Counted from the first letter of the stretch, positions 34,018 to 42,144 are shown. The stretch is 64,000 nucleotides of DNA from Oscillospiraceae bacterium (GCA_031261445.1 JAISJQ010000045.1:1-64000), one strand, 5' to 3'. Notes: a model not told the origin generated them from the sequence alone. Translations and numbers: made by a program.

Positions 34018-34417
34018 TCCCCTAAGCCGCTTATGGTTATACCACAAAACGCAAAAATTACAACACCCAGTTATCCTATGCCGCTGAAAGCGGAATGACC
34101 AGAGGCCGCTCCCTGTTCCTGTCGCTTGATACATACGCAATTACACCCCTTCACAGGCGCGGCGGCATGGGATTTACTGGTGAGTGTTATCAACCGACTG
34201 CGGAGAAAGGCGCAGGCAAAACGCTAATGAATAAAACAATGAGTTACGCCAAAAGGCAACATTTACAACACCGATACTTTATTGCCGCCCAATTGACGCC
34301 GACCTCCGTAAAGGGCTGTCGCGCCGCCAAAATCGCGCAATAAAAGGGGTTGTCAGGCAATAGGAAGTTTGCTATACAACTATGGTGCCCTGTGGCGTAA
34401 CCGTGAAAGGAGACCTA
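34018..34417. other. Gap with a doubtful 38-codon frame
   Basis: Four hundred bases without a firm gene. A frame at 34227-34343 (MNKTMSYAKRQHLQHRYFIA...) is open but lacks a good ribosome site. Small GC-rich stems (GCCGCTGAAAGCGG near 34081) are present. I see no promoter that meets the consensus. Confidence 0.4.
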
Positions 34418-34975
34418 ATGCAGAATAGAAAACAGCATTACAAAACCATCATGGCCGACCCGCCCACGGATATTCTTCAACACGGGAGCAAAGGCGCTAT
34501 CCAACATTACGACTTGATGAGCATGGAACGGCTGAAAGCGATGCCCGTTGCCGACCTTGCCGCCAAAGACGCCCACCTGTGGCTCTGGACGACGGCGGCG
34601 GCGCTCCGTGAGAGTTACGACCTTATGGAGGCGTGGGGCTTTACGTTTCGCAGTATCCTCATTTGGGTAAAGCCGCGCATGGGTCTGGGTGCGTATCTGA
34701 GAAACACATCCGAGTTTATCTTGCTCGGAACAAAAGGCAAAGCGCCCATTCTCTTCAAGGGGCAGCCCAACTGGTTTTTAGCGCCCGTGCAAGACCATTC
34801 GCATAAGCCGGAGGAGCAATACGCCATCATCGAAAGGTGCTCGCCTGGCCCTTACTTAGAACTGTTTGCCCGCAGGAACCGGCCTGGGTGGGATGCTTGG
34901 GGCAACGAAATTGAATCGGATATTGAAATCGAGGGATTTTCCGTCCCTCGTGTGAAAGGGAGGAAGGTGTTATGA
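34418..34975 (+). CDS. MT-A70-family adenine methyltransferase
   Basis: A 185-aa protein of the MT-A70 family, which methylates adenine N6 in DNA or RNA. The ATG at 34418 follows AAAGGAG. The catalytic DPPW-type motif reads DPPT (residues 13-16), so the aromatic fourth residue is replaced. The rest is intact: HLWLWTTAAALRESYDLMEAWGF, SILIWVKPRMGLG, the NTSEFILLGTKG block, and the SAM-site PGPYLELFARR with GWDAWGNE. It is probably an element-borne modification enzyme; activity is uncertain given the DPPT change. Confidence 0.85.
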   Translation: MQNRKQHYKTIMADPPTDILQHGSKGAIQHYDLMSMERLKAMPVADLAAKDAHLWLWTTAAALRESYDLMEAWGFTFRSILIWVKPRMGLGAYLRNTSEFILLGTKGKAPILFKGQPNWFLAPVQDHSHKPEEQYAIIERCSPGPYLELFARRNRPGWDAWGNEIESDIEIEGFSVPRVKGRKVL

Positions 34976-34978
34976 GAC

Positions 34979-35170
34979 ATGGACAAAGAACCAAAAAGGC
35001 TTATCGTCCGCATGGCCGAGTTTGCCGCGATGTTCGCATTGAGCGTTTTTCTCGTGAGGCTGGCCATCTGCTGGCTGGCGGAGATTTGGTGGATTTTGAC
35101 TATACTATGCGTCATCGCAATCGGCGGGATTATCGGGTGGCGCGTATGGAAACACAAAGGAAACTGGTGA
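34979..35170 (+). CDS. Small membrane protein
   Basis: A 63-aa protein with two closely spaced hydrophobic stretches (AEFAAMFALSVFLVRLAICW and IWWILTILCVIAIGGIIGW) and a basic C-terminus. It sits 3 bases after the methyltransferase and 10 bases before the TraG-like gene, so it belongs to the same transcription unit. Preferred over the overlapping frame at 34972, which has no hydrophobic pattern. Confidence 0.6.
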   Translation: MDKEPKRLIVRMAEFAAMFALSVFLVRLAICWLAEIWWILTILCVIAIGGIIGWRVWKHKGNW

Positions 35171-35180
35171 GGGAGGACGA

Positions 35181-37319
35181 ATGCGAATGACCCGACAGGC
35201 AGATTTGGTCTGGCAGGAGGTGACGTGGCAGCGGGCATTTACGCTTGACGATGTGCTTGAACTGCTTACCCATATCGCTTCAACCGTGCCTCGCGGGGCG
35301 ATTGCGTTTGAGGTGCGAGGGGGCGGCGGCAACGTCCGCTACTCCCTCGGCACCGAGCGGGCGCATTGCCGCAAGATTCGTGACCTGTTTGCCGTTCATG
35401 GCGACATCCGCTTTGGTGACATTGAGGAAGGAGACCGTCAAAAGGTGGTTGCCGCCAAGCAACTCAAAATCACCCGCCCGCTGTTGTCGCTCAAAACCGA
35501 CTGCACAATCTCGGCTATCCGCGCGGGGCTGGCGGCGATGAGCAACGTGCCAAAGGGCGCGGAGGTGGTCTTACAGATTATCCTCGGCAAATCCTTCGCG
35601 CCCACCCCTGCCCCGCGTGAAATGCCCGACCCACACGCTTCATGGTTCGACATCGTCATCGGCAATGTCGGCACTGCCTCCAATGAGAGCCTTAGCGTTA
35701 TTCGCGACAAAGCGTCACAGCACGAGTTTTGCGCCGCCGTGAGAATCGGCATCAGCAAAGGCGCATCAAGCGCCTCTTTTACCGCCATTGTATCAGCGCT
35801 CAAAGTTCTTGAATCGGCTGGCGTGAGGATTACATGCACCAATGAAAATCCAGAGGCTATCAACAACACAGACATACCGTGGCACTTTCCTTTGCGGCTG
35901 TCGGTCAAGGAACTGGCGAGCTTCCTTCTGCTCCCCATTGGCGATACCGCGTTCGCAGGCGCGGCGGGGCTGCATCCAAAACAGATACTCCCGCCGAGGT
36001 GGTATGAGGGCGGCGATGAGCGCGTCTTTGCGGCAAACGGCAATGTCAAACTTAGTATCCCGCCGCGTGACGCGCTGGAGCACACAATCATTATCGGGCC
36101 GACAGGGAGCGGCAAATCCACCGTCATGCGCAATCAGGCATGCTCAGACATGGAAAACGGCAATAGCGTTCTGATGATTGACCCCAAAGGCGACCTTATA
36201 AATGAGGTTTTGTCGGATATTCCAAAAGAGCGTGAGGATGATGTTGTTATCCTTGACCCCACAAGCCCAAACCCTGTCGGCTTCAACCCTTTTGCGTCGG
36301 GGGACTACGGAGACCCCGCGCTCGTCGCGGACGCGATACTCGCGGTGCTCAAGGAGATATTCGCGGATAACTGGGGCATCCGCAGTCAAGATGTGCTATC
36401 GGCCGCATTGCTCACTTTAGCGCAGGCCGAGGGCGCGACCTTGTTACATCTGCCGCTGTTGCTCACGGACGAGGCGTTTCGCAGAAAAGTTACATCGAGC
36501 GTCAAGGACAAAATCGGGCTTGAACCCTATTGGCAGGGCTTTGAGGATATGAAAGACAGTGAGCGGCGGGCTGAAATAGCCCCTGTATTGAACAAGCTCC
36601 GCCAGTTCCTGCTCCGCCCTGGGCTTCGCAATATTCTCGGCCAGAGCGCCCCAAAGTTTAGCCTTATGGATTTATTTACAAAGCAGAAAATCGTCCTTGT
36701 GCCGCTGAATAAAGGCGCTATCGGCGCGGAATCCGCAAGGCTGCTCGGTAGCCTCATTGTCGGCATGACTTGGACGTTGGCGCTCTCCCGCGCCAACATC
36801 CCACAGTCACAGCGGCACATGGTTTCGGTGTATATTGACGAGTTACAGGATTATCTCGCTTTACCGACTGACCTCTCGGACGCGCTGGCGCAGGCGCGGG
36901 GCTTAGGCGTGGCTCTGACCCTCGCCCACCAATACCGTGGGCAATTGCCGCCCGAAATCCGCGCCGGCATTGACGCAAACGCGAGAAACAAAATTGTATT
37001 TGGTTTGAATGCCGAGGACGCCAAAGCAATGGCAGCGATGGCTCCCGAACTTGAACCCGTGGATTTTATGTCGCTCCCGCGCTACCAGATTTATGCCTCG
37101 TTCAATTCGGGTGGGCGTAACACTGGTTGGGTGTCGGGCAAGACCTTGCCGCCCGCCGCGCCGACCCGTGACATTGTGGAGTTACGCGCCAAAAGCATGG
37201 CGGCATATGGAAAACCCGCCGAGGAGACCGAGGCCGAGTATCTGGCGCTGCTGAAATCGACCCGCGCCGCTACCCCGACCGATGAGGGTTTCGGCGGGAT
37301 TGGGAGGAGGACGCTATGA
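35181..37319 (+). CDS. TraG/VirD4-like conjugation ATPase
   Basis: A 712-aa protein. The N-terminal ~270 residues are element-specific. The C-terminal half is a TraG/VirD4-type (type IV coupling) ATPase with Walker A GPTGSGKST (residues 306-314), VLMIDPKGD, Walker B-like VYIDELQDYL (near 550) and the AQARGLGVALTLAHQYRGQL motif typical of coupling proteins. No clear N-terminal membrane helices are present, so the preceding small membrane protein may provide the anchor. It would bring a DNA-protein complex to a secretion channel encoded elsewhere. Confidence 0.85.
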   Translation: MRMTRQADLVWQEVTWQRAFTLDDVLELLTHIASTVPRGAIAFEVRGGGGNVRYSLGTERAHCRKIRDLFAVHGDIRFGDIEEGDRQKVVAAKQLKITRPLLSLKTDCTISAIRAGLAAMSNVPKGAEVVLQIILGKSFAPTPAPREMPDPHASWFDIVIGNVGTASNESLSVIRDKASQHEFCAAVRIGISKGASSASFTAIVSALKVLESAGVRITCTNENPEAINNTDIPWHFPLRLSVKELASFLLLPIGDTAFAGAAGLHPKQILPPRWYEGGDERVFAANGNVKLSIPPRDALEHTIIIGPTGSGKSTVMRNQACSDMENGNSVLMIDPKGDLINEVLSDIPKEREDDVVILDPTSPNPVGFNPFASGDYGDPALVADAILAVLKEIFADNWGIRSQDVLSAALLTLAQAEGATLLHLPLLLTDEAFRRKVTSSVKDKIGLEPYWQGFEDMKDSERRAEIAPVLNKLRQFLLRPGLRNILGQSAPKFSLMDLFTKQKIVLVPLNKGAIGAESARLLGSLIVGMTWTLALSRANIPQSQRHMVSVYIDELQDYLALPTDLSDALAQARGLGVALTLAHQYRGQLPPEIRAGIDANARNKIVFGLNAEDAKAMAAMAPELEPVDFMSLPRYQIYASFNSGGRNTGWVSGKTLPPAAPTRDIVELRAKSMAAYGKPAEETEAEYLALLKSTRAATPTDEGFGGIGRRTL

Positions 37320-37537
37320 GGAAAAACAAAAAAATCGCGCCGAAAATCCCGACTTACCGCTGTTCCTCCCGCGTCATTGTAAAAACCTCTGAAACCCCCT
37401 ATTTATCTGCATTCCTTACCAATAAGGGCAACGGCGTATTTGGCAATACCATTGCCAAATACCTCTGCGCCGCTCCGCCGCCCTACCGCCCGCGCCCTCA
37501 TCCGTGGCGCAGTCACCAATACAGGAGACGTCTATGA
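37316..37537 (+). CDS. Possible 73-aa basic protein coupled to both neighbours
   Basis: The ATG overlaps the TraG stop as ATGA, and its own TGA overlaps the next ATG as ATGA. That double coupling is unlikely by chance and argues for translation. The product is basic and proline-rich (about 17 Arg/Lys), with no recognised family and a C-terminal RPRPHPWRSHQYRRR. It contains the DNA palindrome at 37435-37461 within its coding frame. Confidence 0.42.
   Translation: MRKNKKIAPKIPTYRCSSRVIVKTSETPYLSAFLTNKGNGVFGNTIAKYLCAAPPPYRPRPHPWRSHQYRRRL
37435..37461. promoter_or_regulatory. Perfect 12-bp palindrome
   Basis: GTATTTGGCAAT-ACC-ATTGCCAAATAC. The arms are exact with a 3-base centre and no T-run follows. 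It lies 73 bases upstream of the Replic_Relax start, so an operator, partition or nicking-associated site is possible. Confidence 0.6.
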
Positions 37538-38373
37538 AAAACGACATGCGGGTATCCAGAAAACAGGTGGAGGAACTGAATCAGATTATCGGGGAACGCG
37601 ACAAAGCCGTCCTTCTGTCCCTCCAAAAATGCCGTTACCTCACCACCAGACAAATACAGCGACTGCACTTTACAAATCTATCACCGACCGCCGCAATCAG
37701 GGTTGCAAGCCGTGTTCTCAAACGACTGAGAGAGCATGGACTCATTGGAACCCTGAAACGGCAAATCGGAGGGGTAAGGGCGGGGAGCAGCGGTTTCATC
37801 TGGTCGCTGACGCTCGCGGGCTTCAAGTTACTCGCCCTCGACAAAGGCGACGACGCGGGGCGCAAGCGGTTTTATGAGCCGTCCGCGCACTATGTCGAGC
37901 ATACCCTGCTCGTGTCCGAGGCGTATTTGCAGATGGTTGAAATCTGCAATCAGCACGGCATGACCCTCGCCGCCGCCGACCCAGAGCCGATGTCATGGCG
38001 GCATTACACAGGGCGGCAGGGCAAAAAAATCACCTTGCGCCCCGACCTATACGCCGTCACGCAGGGGGGCGGGTATGAGGACAGGTGGTTTATGGAACTC
38101 GACCGCGCCACTGAATCCACCACACAGGTCTTGAATCAGTGTGAGCAGTATATGCGCTACTTCCAGAGCGGCGCGGAGCAGAAACGGCATGGCGTGTTTC
38201 CCTATGTGTTATGGATTGTGCCGAATGACAAGCGTAAAACCGACCTCACAGGCAAAATCCGCGACCAACACGCCCGTGACCCTAACCTGTTTATTGTCAT
38301 CACGCCAGACGAGCTTGAAACGCTGGTTGTGGGCGGGGTTGATGAATATATGAAAAAGGTGACTCCGCCGTAA
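37534..38373 (+). CDS. Replication-relaxation family protein
   Basis: A 279-aa protein of the Replic_Relax family (PF13814 type), known from plasmids and integrative elements and thought to assist relaxation/replication of element DNA. The N-terminal winged helix (YLTTRQIQRLHFTNL; ASRVLKRLREHGLI) is followed by a domain with LRPDLYAVTQGG and WFMELDRATEST, containing acidic and Glu residues reminiscent of nuclease folds. The ATG at 37534 has AGGAG 6 bases upstream. Confidence 0.85.
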   Translation: MKNDMRVSRKQVEELNQIIGERDKAVLLSLQKCRYLTTRQIQRLHFTNLSPTAAIRVASRVLKRLREHGLIGTLKRQIGGVRAGSSGFIWSLTLAGFKLLALDKGDDAGRKRFYEPSAHYVEHTLLVSEAYLQMVEICNQHGMTLAAADPEPMSWRHYTGRQGKKITLRPDLYAVTQGGGYEDRWFMELDRATESTTQVLNQCEQYMRYFQSGAEQKRHGVFPYVLWIVPNDKRKTDLTGKIRDQHARDPNLFIVITPDELETLVVGGVDEYMKKVTPP

Positions 38374-38422
38374 TACGCGCACACGCACCGCAAAAAATCC
38401 AACCACGAAAGGAGACTGATAT

Positions 38423-38728
38423 ATGATAAATAACAAAGACAATACATACGACATGTTTGCGGAGGAATACCTCTGTAAGCACTGCGGCAAACCGTTTGCC
38501 CGATGTGGCAAAGGCCGCCCAAAAGAGTTCTGCTCCGACTGGTGCCGCAGGGCATGGGGCCGAAAACAAGCCTACCGCACCAAAAAGCTCGGCAGGCGGG
38601 AAACCTCAGACGAGATAACGCTCCGCCCTGTATTCCGCAAAGAACCCGACACCAAACGGCTGTGCCGCGCCATTATCGCGGCGGCGCTGGACGCGGAGTT
38701 GGACGATGAGGACGAGGGGTCAAAATGA
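38423..38728 (+). CDS. Small zinc-ribbon-like protein
   Basis: A 101-aa basic protein with CKHC (residues 18-21) and CSDWC (about 37-41) forming a probable zinc site, then RRAWGRKQAYRTKK, a basic DNA- or RNA-binding stretch, and an acidic tail. AAAGGAG precedes the start. The next frame begins within its stop (ATGA). Function unknown; a regulator of the adjacent recombinase is conceivable. Confidence 0.62.
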   Translation: MINNKDNTYDMFAEEYLCKHCGKPFARCGKGRPKEFCSDWCRRAWGRKQAYRTKKLGRRETSDEITLRPVFRKEPDTKRLCRAIIAAALDAELDDEDEGSK

Positions 38729-38925
38729 GCCTTTTCATGATGCTCCAAACGACCCTGAAATCCGGTGTTTTCAAGGGTTTATCGCGGAGCATGGGCGGTC
38801 AAACTCACCCCATGAAAACGGCTGAAAGTTTGTTGGGTTTCGCGGCTTGCAATCCTACACCAAAGGAGTTAGAATGGGGACGCGCAAGCGGAAAGGAGGG
38901 CGCAATATGGCTGAAAATATACTAA
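38725..38925 (+). CDS. Possible 66-aa protein overlapping the recombinase start
   Basis: Coupled to the zinc-ribbon gene by an ATGA overlap and running past two candidate recombinase starts. Composition is ordinary with no recognisable motif. It may be a translational leader that carries ribosomes to the recombinase ribosome sites at 38862 and 38892. Confidence 0.38.
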   Translation: MSLFMMLQTTLKSGVFKGLSRSMGGQTHPMKTAESLLGFAACNPTPKELEWGRASGKEGAIWLKIY

Positions 38926-40688
38926 ACACAATGTTTGTGCCCAAACGGGCAATCCTGTATTTGCGGGTTTCCACCCGCAAGCAGGCACAGCGCGGCGGCG
39001 GGGACGTGGAGGGCTTTTCCATCCCCGCCCAGCGCGAAATCGGGCGCAAAAAGGCGGCGGAACTGGGCGCGGTGGTAGTCAAGGAGTTCATTGACCGCGG
39101 CGCTTCGGCAAAGTCTATAAACCGCAAGGATTTACAGGCTATGCTGAAGTACATCGAAGAGACTGAGGGCATCGACTACCTCATCATCAACAAGGTCGAC
39201 CGCATTGCCCGTAACCGATTTGAGGACGCGGACATCACCCGCGCTGTATTCAAGAAGAATATCAAATTGGTTTCCACCTCTGAGTCCATTGACGAAACCC
39301 CTTCGGGAATGCTTCTCCACGGCATTATGGCGTCCATTGCGGAATTTTACTCCAACAACCTTGCCACAGAGGTCAAAAAGGGTATGGGGCAAAAGGTCAA
39401 AAGCGGCGGGACAATCAGCAAAGCCCCGCTCGGCTACCTCAACCTGCGCCGCGTGGATGAACTGGGGCGCGAGGAGCGGTATGTCGAGCCAGACCCCGAC
39501 CGCGCCGAACTGGTGAGCCTTGCCTTTGAGATGTTCTCCACAGGCGAATGGGTAGTCGAGGATTTAGCCGACCACTTGGCGCTCAGAGGGCTTACCACCC
39601 GCGCCACGCCCAATATTCCCTCAACGCCCATTGAAGGGCGGGCGCTCAACAAGGTTTTGACGAATGCTTACTACAAGGGCATGGTGAGGTATCAAGGCAA
39701 ATACCACCCAGGCAAGCACAGGCCGCTCACGGACGAGGCTACATGGCAAAAGGTGCAGGATGTGCTGGCAAGCCACATCAACGGCGAGCGCACCCGCGAA
39801 CACCCGCATTTTCTCAAAAGCATTGTCTATTGCGGTTCCTGCGGGGAGCGGTTGCTCATCCAATACGCGAAGTCGCGCTCTGGCATCCGTTACCCGTATT
39901 TCTCCTGTGCGGGGCGGCACGGCAAGCGCAATGACTGCAAGCAAAAATCCGTCTTGATTGAAGAGGTGGAACGGGCGGTGGAGCAGTTGTATCACGGCTT
40001 GTCCTTTACCCCCGAATACCGCAAGCATGTCGAGGAAACCCTGCTCGGTGAAATCCACAAGACCACCGAGGGCTTTGCGGCACAGCGGCGGGAAATGGAA
40101 AAGGGAAAAGAAAAACTTGCGCGGAAACAGCGCAAACTGCTTGAAATGTATTATGCCGACGCGCTCCCAGCCGATTTATTCAAGGAGGAACAGCGCAAGT
40201 TAGCGGATGCCATTGCCGCCATTGACCAGCGCATCCAGTTACAGACAAACGACTGCGCGGAGGTGGAGCGGCGGCTTGGGAAGACTTTGGGCGCGTTGGA
40301 GGATTGCGGCGCGCTTTATGCCAACGCCTCCGAACAGGCAAAACGCATTTACAACCTCGCCTTTTTTGAGAAGATTTATGTTTGCTTGGACAAAAACGGC
40401 GTAACGGTCGCGCCCGTATTTACCCCCACATACGCGCTGATTTTCAACCAGCAGGTAAGTTGCCAGTTCAACGCCACAAACGCCCCACAGGGCACGGAAA
40501 CAGCCCCAAAAGGCACGGAAAACGGCTCCCAACGCATTGCGGGAGCCGCTTCCTTTACTTCCTTGTTTCCGTTGCCACATCGCCCATCACATTTTTTTAG
40601 CCATGGTTTCAGTAACAACATTTTGGTGGACCTGAAGGGATTCGAACCCACGACCTCTCGGATGCGAACCGAACGCTCTACCAACTGA
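38907..40688 (+). CDS. Large serine recombinase, C-terminus encoded by tRNA antisense
   Basis: The element's integrase, 593 aa from ATG 38907 (AAAGGAGG 7 bases upstream; ATG 38874 also has AAAGGAG). Catalytic Ser22 lies in YLRVSTRKQ. The catalytic domain spans 15-160, the recombinase domain 175-290, and the zinc ribbon begins CGSC at 309-312 with ligands near 333 and 342. A coiled-coil follows at about 345-470. Residues 575-593 (DLKGFEPTTSRMRTERSTN) are read from the antisense strand of tRNA-Ala. In the excised circle the frame would instead run into the HTH segment at 21779-22246. Confidence 0.9.
   Translation: MAENILNTMFVPKRAILYLRVSTRKQAQRGGGDVEGFSIPAQREIGRKKAAELGAVVVKEFIDRGASAKSINRKDLQAMLKYIEETEGIDYLIINKVDRIARNRFEDADITRAVFKKNIKLVSTSESIDETPSGMLLHGIMASIAEFYSNNLATEVKKGMGQKVKSGGTISKAPLGYLNLRRVDELGREERYVEPDPDRAELVSLAFEMFSTGEWVVEDLADHLALRGLTTRATPNIPSTPIEGRALNKVLTNAYYKGMVRYQGKYHPGKHRPLTDEATWQKVQDVLASHINGERTREHPHFLKSIVYCGSCGERLLIQYAKSRSGIRYPYFSCAGRHGKRNDCKQKSVLIEEVERAVEQLYHGLSFTPEYRKHVEETLLGEIHKTTEGFAAQRREMEKGKEKLARKQRKLLEMYYADALPADLFKEEQRKLADAIAAIDQRIQLQTNDCAEVERRLGKTLGALEDCGALYANASEQAKRIYNLAFFEKIYVCLDKNGVTVAPVFTPTYALIFNQQVSCQFNATNAPQGTETAPKGTENGSQRIAGAASFTSLFPLPHRPSHFFSHGFSNNILVDLKGFEPTTSRMRTERSTN
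40524..40547 (-). terminator. Element-supplied terminator for tRNA-Ala
   Basis: GGCTCCC/GGGAGCC stem followed on the minus strand by GTTTTCC. It lies 77 bases downstream of the tRNA 3' end, inside the recombinase coding region, and would replace the host terminator now 19 kb away. Confidence 0.6.
40622..40629. other. Proposed attR core TTTGGTGG
   Basis: Overlaps the CCA end and discriminator base of tRNA-Ala. Matches 21772-21779 and is in the same reading frame (TTG GTG G). Confidence 0.62.
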
Positions 40689-40699
40689 GCTACAGGCCC
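40624..40699 (-). tRNA. tRNA-Ala (anticodon CGC)
   Basis: A 76-base cloverleaf with encoded CCA. The acceptor GGGCCTG/CAGGTCC contains G3:U70, the alanine identity pair. Anticodon loop TTCGCAT gives CGC, reading GCG. The T-loop GTTCGAATC is standard. Its 3' end is the integration target of the element. Confidence 0.96.
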
Positions 40700-40709
40700 A
40701 ACGGGAGAT

Positions 40710-40738
40710 ATTATACCATATTTTGTTTTGCTCGTCAA
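40710..40738 (-). promoter_or_regulatory. Promoter of tRNA-Ala
   Basis: TTGACG (40738-40733), 17 bp, TATAAT (40715-40710), 10 bases upstream of the mature 5' end. Confidence 0.8.
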
Positions 40739-40775
40739 GCCCCCGAATTTGCAGGGTGTGGACAATTCGCGTTGA

Positions 40776-40862
40776 TGTAGGGGACACCGCCCTCGGCATC
40801 CCGCCGTTTTTCACGGTGTTTTCCTAACCAACGGGACGCCCAAGGGGGGCGTCCCCTACGGA
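40776..40862. repeat. C-module palindromic repeat
   Basis: TGTAGGGGACACCGCCCTCG ... inverted AAGGGGGGCGTCCCCTAC, a variant of the C palindrome with a 45-base centre. Confidence 0.75.
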
Positions 40863-40903
40863 TAAACAACGCAGATTGTCCACACCTCGTGAAATCCCCC
40901 ACC

Positions 40904-40933
40904 TTGACATCTCCCCCAAAAATGTGGTATACT
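40904..40933 (+). promoter_or_regulatory. Promoter of glf
   Basis: TTGACA (40904-40909) and TATACT (40928-40933) with an 18-bp spacer. Confidence 0.7.
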
Positions 40934-41019
40934 CCAAGCATTGGTAACGCCGCGCGGCGCAGGGTTATGGGCGCTTTGTGGCATACTGAGGTTATGGACG
41001 GGCGCAGGGAGGTCCTTTT

Positions 41020-42144
41020 GTGGCACAATATGATTTTTTAGTCGTCGGCAGCGGTCTGTTTGGGGCTGTGTTTGCCCACGAGGCGGCGGCGCGGGGAAAG
41101 CGCGTGCTGGTGGTGGAGAAACGTCCGCACACGGGCGGCAACATCTATTGCCAAGAGGTGCACGGCATCCCCGTACACCAATATGGTGCGCACATTTTCC
41201 ACACCTCCAACAAACAGGTCTGGGATTACGTGGGTGCGCTGTGTCCCTTCAACCGCTACACCAATTCCCCCGTGGCCAGCTACCGCGGCAAGTGCTACAG
41301 CCTGCCCTTCAATATGAACACGTTTTACCAGCTTTGGGGCACGGCAACGCCCGCCGAGGCGCAGGCCAAGCTGGACGAACAACGCGCCCGCGTGCACCTT
41401 GACGGCGAACCGCGCAATCTGGAGGAACAAGCCCTGCGCCTAGTCGGGCCGGACATCTACGAGGCACTCATTCGCGGCTACACAGAAAAACAGTGGGGTC
41501 GCCCCTGCCGCGAGCTACCCGCATTCATCATCAACCGCCTGCCCCTGCGCATGATTTACGACAACAACTACTTCAACGATGCCTATCAGGGCATCCCAAT
41601 CGGCGGCTACAATCGCTTGATCGAGCCGCTCCTTGACGGCATTGAAGTGCGCCTAGAAACGGACTATCTGGCGCACAAAGCCGCGCTGGACGCGCTGGCA
41701 GACAAAGTGGTCTATACCGGCACAACAGACGCGTATTTCGACTACGTCCACGGTGCGCTTGAGTACCGCTCCCTGCGTTTTGCGCACGAGACGCTGGACG
41801 TGCCCAACGCCCAAGGCGTTGCCGTGGTCAACTACACCGACAGCAGCCCGGCCTACACGCGGGTGATTGAGCACAAGCACTTTGAAATCACCAACGCAGA
41901 CCTGCTCGCCGCGCCCAAAACGGTGCTCACGCGGGAATACCCCGCCAGCTGGTCGCCCGGCCTTGAGCCCTACTATCCCGTCAACAACGCGGAAAATCAG
42001 GCACTATTGCAAAAATATCTGGCACTGCAGGCACAGGAAACGCGCGTGATTTTCGGCGGCCGCCTGGCGGAGTACAAGTACTACGACATGGACAAGGTCA
42101 TCGCCTCCGCCCTAGCGGCGGTAGAAAAAGAATTCGGCGCGTGA
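41020..42144 (+). CDS. glf: UDP-galactopyranose mutase
   Basis: A 374-aa flavoenzyme converting UDP-galactopyranose to UDP-galactofuranose, the donor for galactofuranose in surface glycans. The N-terminal FAD motif is VVGSGLFGAVFAHEAA (residues 7-22), then EKRPHTGGNIY. The active-site stretches include GAHIFHTS, GYTEKQWG, IPIGGYNRL and the C-terminal FGGRLAEYKYYDMD. The start is GTG at 41020, 6 bases after GGGAGGT. The galactofuranosyltransferase downstream uses its product. Confidence 0.97.
   Translation: MAQYDFLVVGSGLFGAVFAHEAAARGKRVLVVEKRPHTGGNIYCQEVHGIPVHQYGAHIFHTSNKQVWDYVGALCPFNRYTNSPVASYRGKCYSLPFNMNTFYQLWGTATPAEAQAKLDEQRARVHLDGEPRNLEEQALRLVGPDIYEALIRGYTEKQWGRPCRELPAFIINRLPLRMIYDNNYFNDAYQGIPIGGYNRLIEPLLDGIEVRLETDYLAHKAALDALADKVVYTGTTDAYFDYVHGALEYRSLRFAHETLDVPNAQGVAVVNYTDSSPAYTRVIEHKHFEITNADLLAAPKTVLTREYPASWSPGLEPYYPVNNAENQALLQKYLALQAQETRVIFGGRLAEYKYYDMDKVIASALAAVEKEFGA

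Larger units (their letters stand above)
21772..40629. mobile_element. Integrated tRNA-Ala element (mobilizable, serine-recombinase type)
   Basis: About 18.9 kb bounded by TTTGGTGG copies at 21772-21779 and 40622-40629, the right copy being the 3' end of tRNA-Ala. Contents: small resolvase at left, large serine recombinase at right, TraG/VirD4-like ATPase, Replic_Relax protein, MT-A70 methylase, ICE-type cargo. Its internal intergenic regions lack the host's A-D repeats, which occur on both flanks. No relaxase and no type IV secretion channel genes are recognised, so transfer would need a helper. The left boundary is inferred from the short core and frame continuity. Confidence 0.75.

Noticed and set aside
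34227..34343. 38-codon frame in the gap before the methyltransferase
   Set aside because: Open but without a ribosome site or known relative; mentioned only as a doubtful frame.
34972..35190. Frame overlapping the 63-aa small membrane protein
   Set aside because: The alternative frame at 34979 has clear transmembrane segments and fits the gap between its neighbours.
38847..38906. More upstream start for the large recombinase
   Set aside because: The codons before 38874 lack a ribosome site; AAAGGAGG before 38907 (or AAAGGAG before 38874) is better.
40629..40688. GFEPTTSRM tail considered as a conserved recombinase motif
   Set aside because: It is the antisense translation of the tRNA T-arm and anticodon arm, so it reflects the integration site, not a protein domain.
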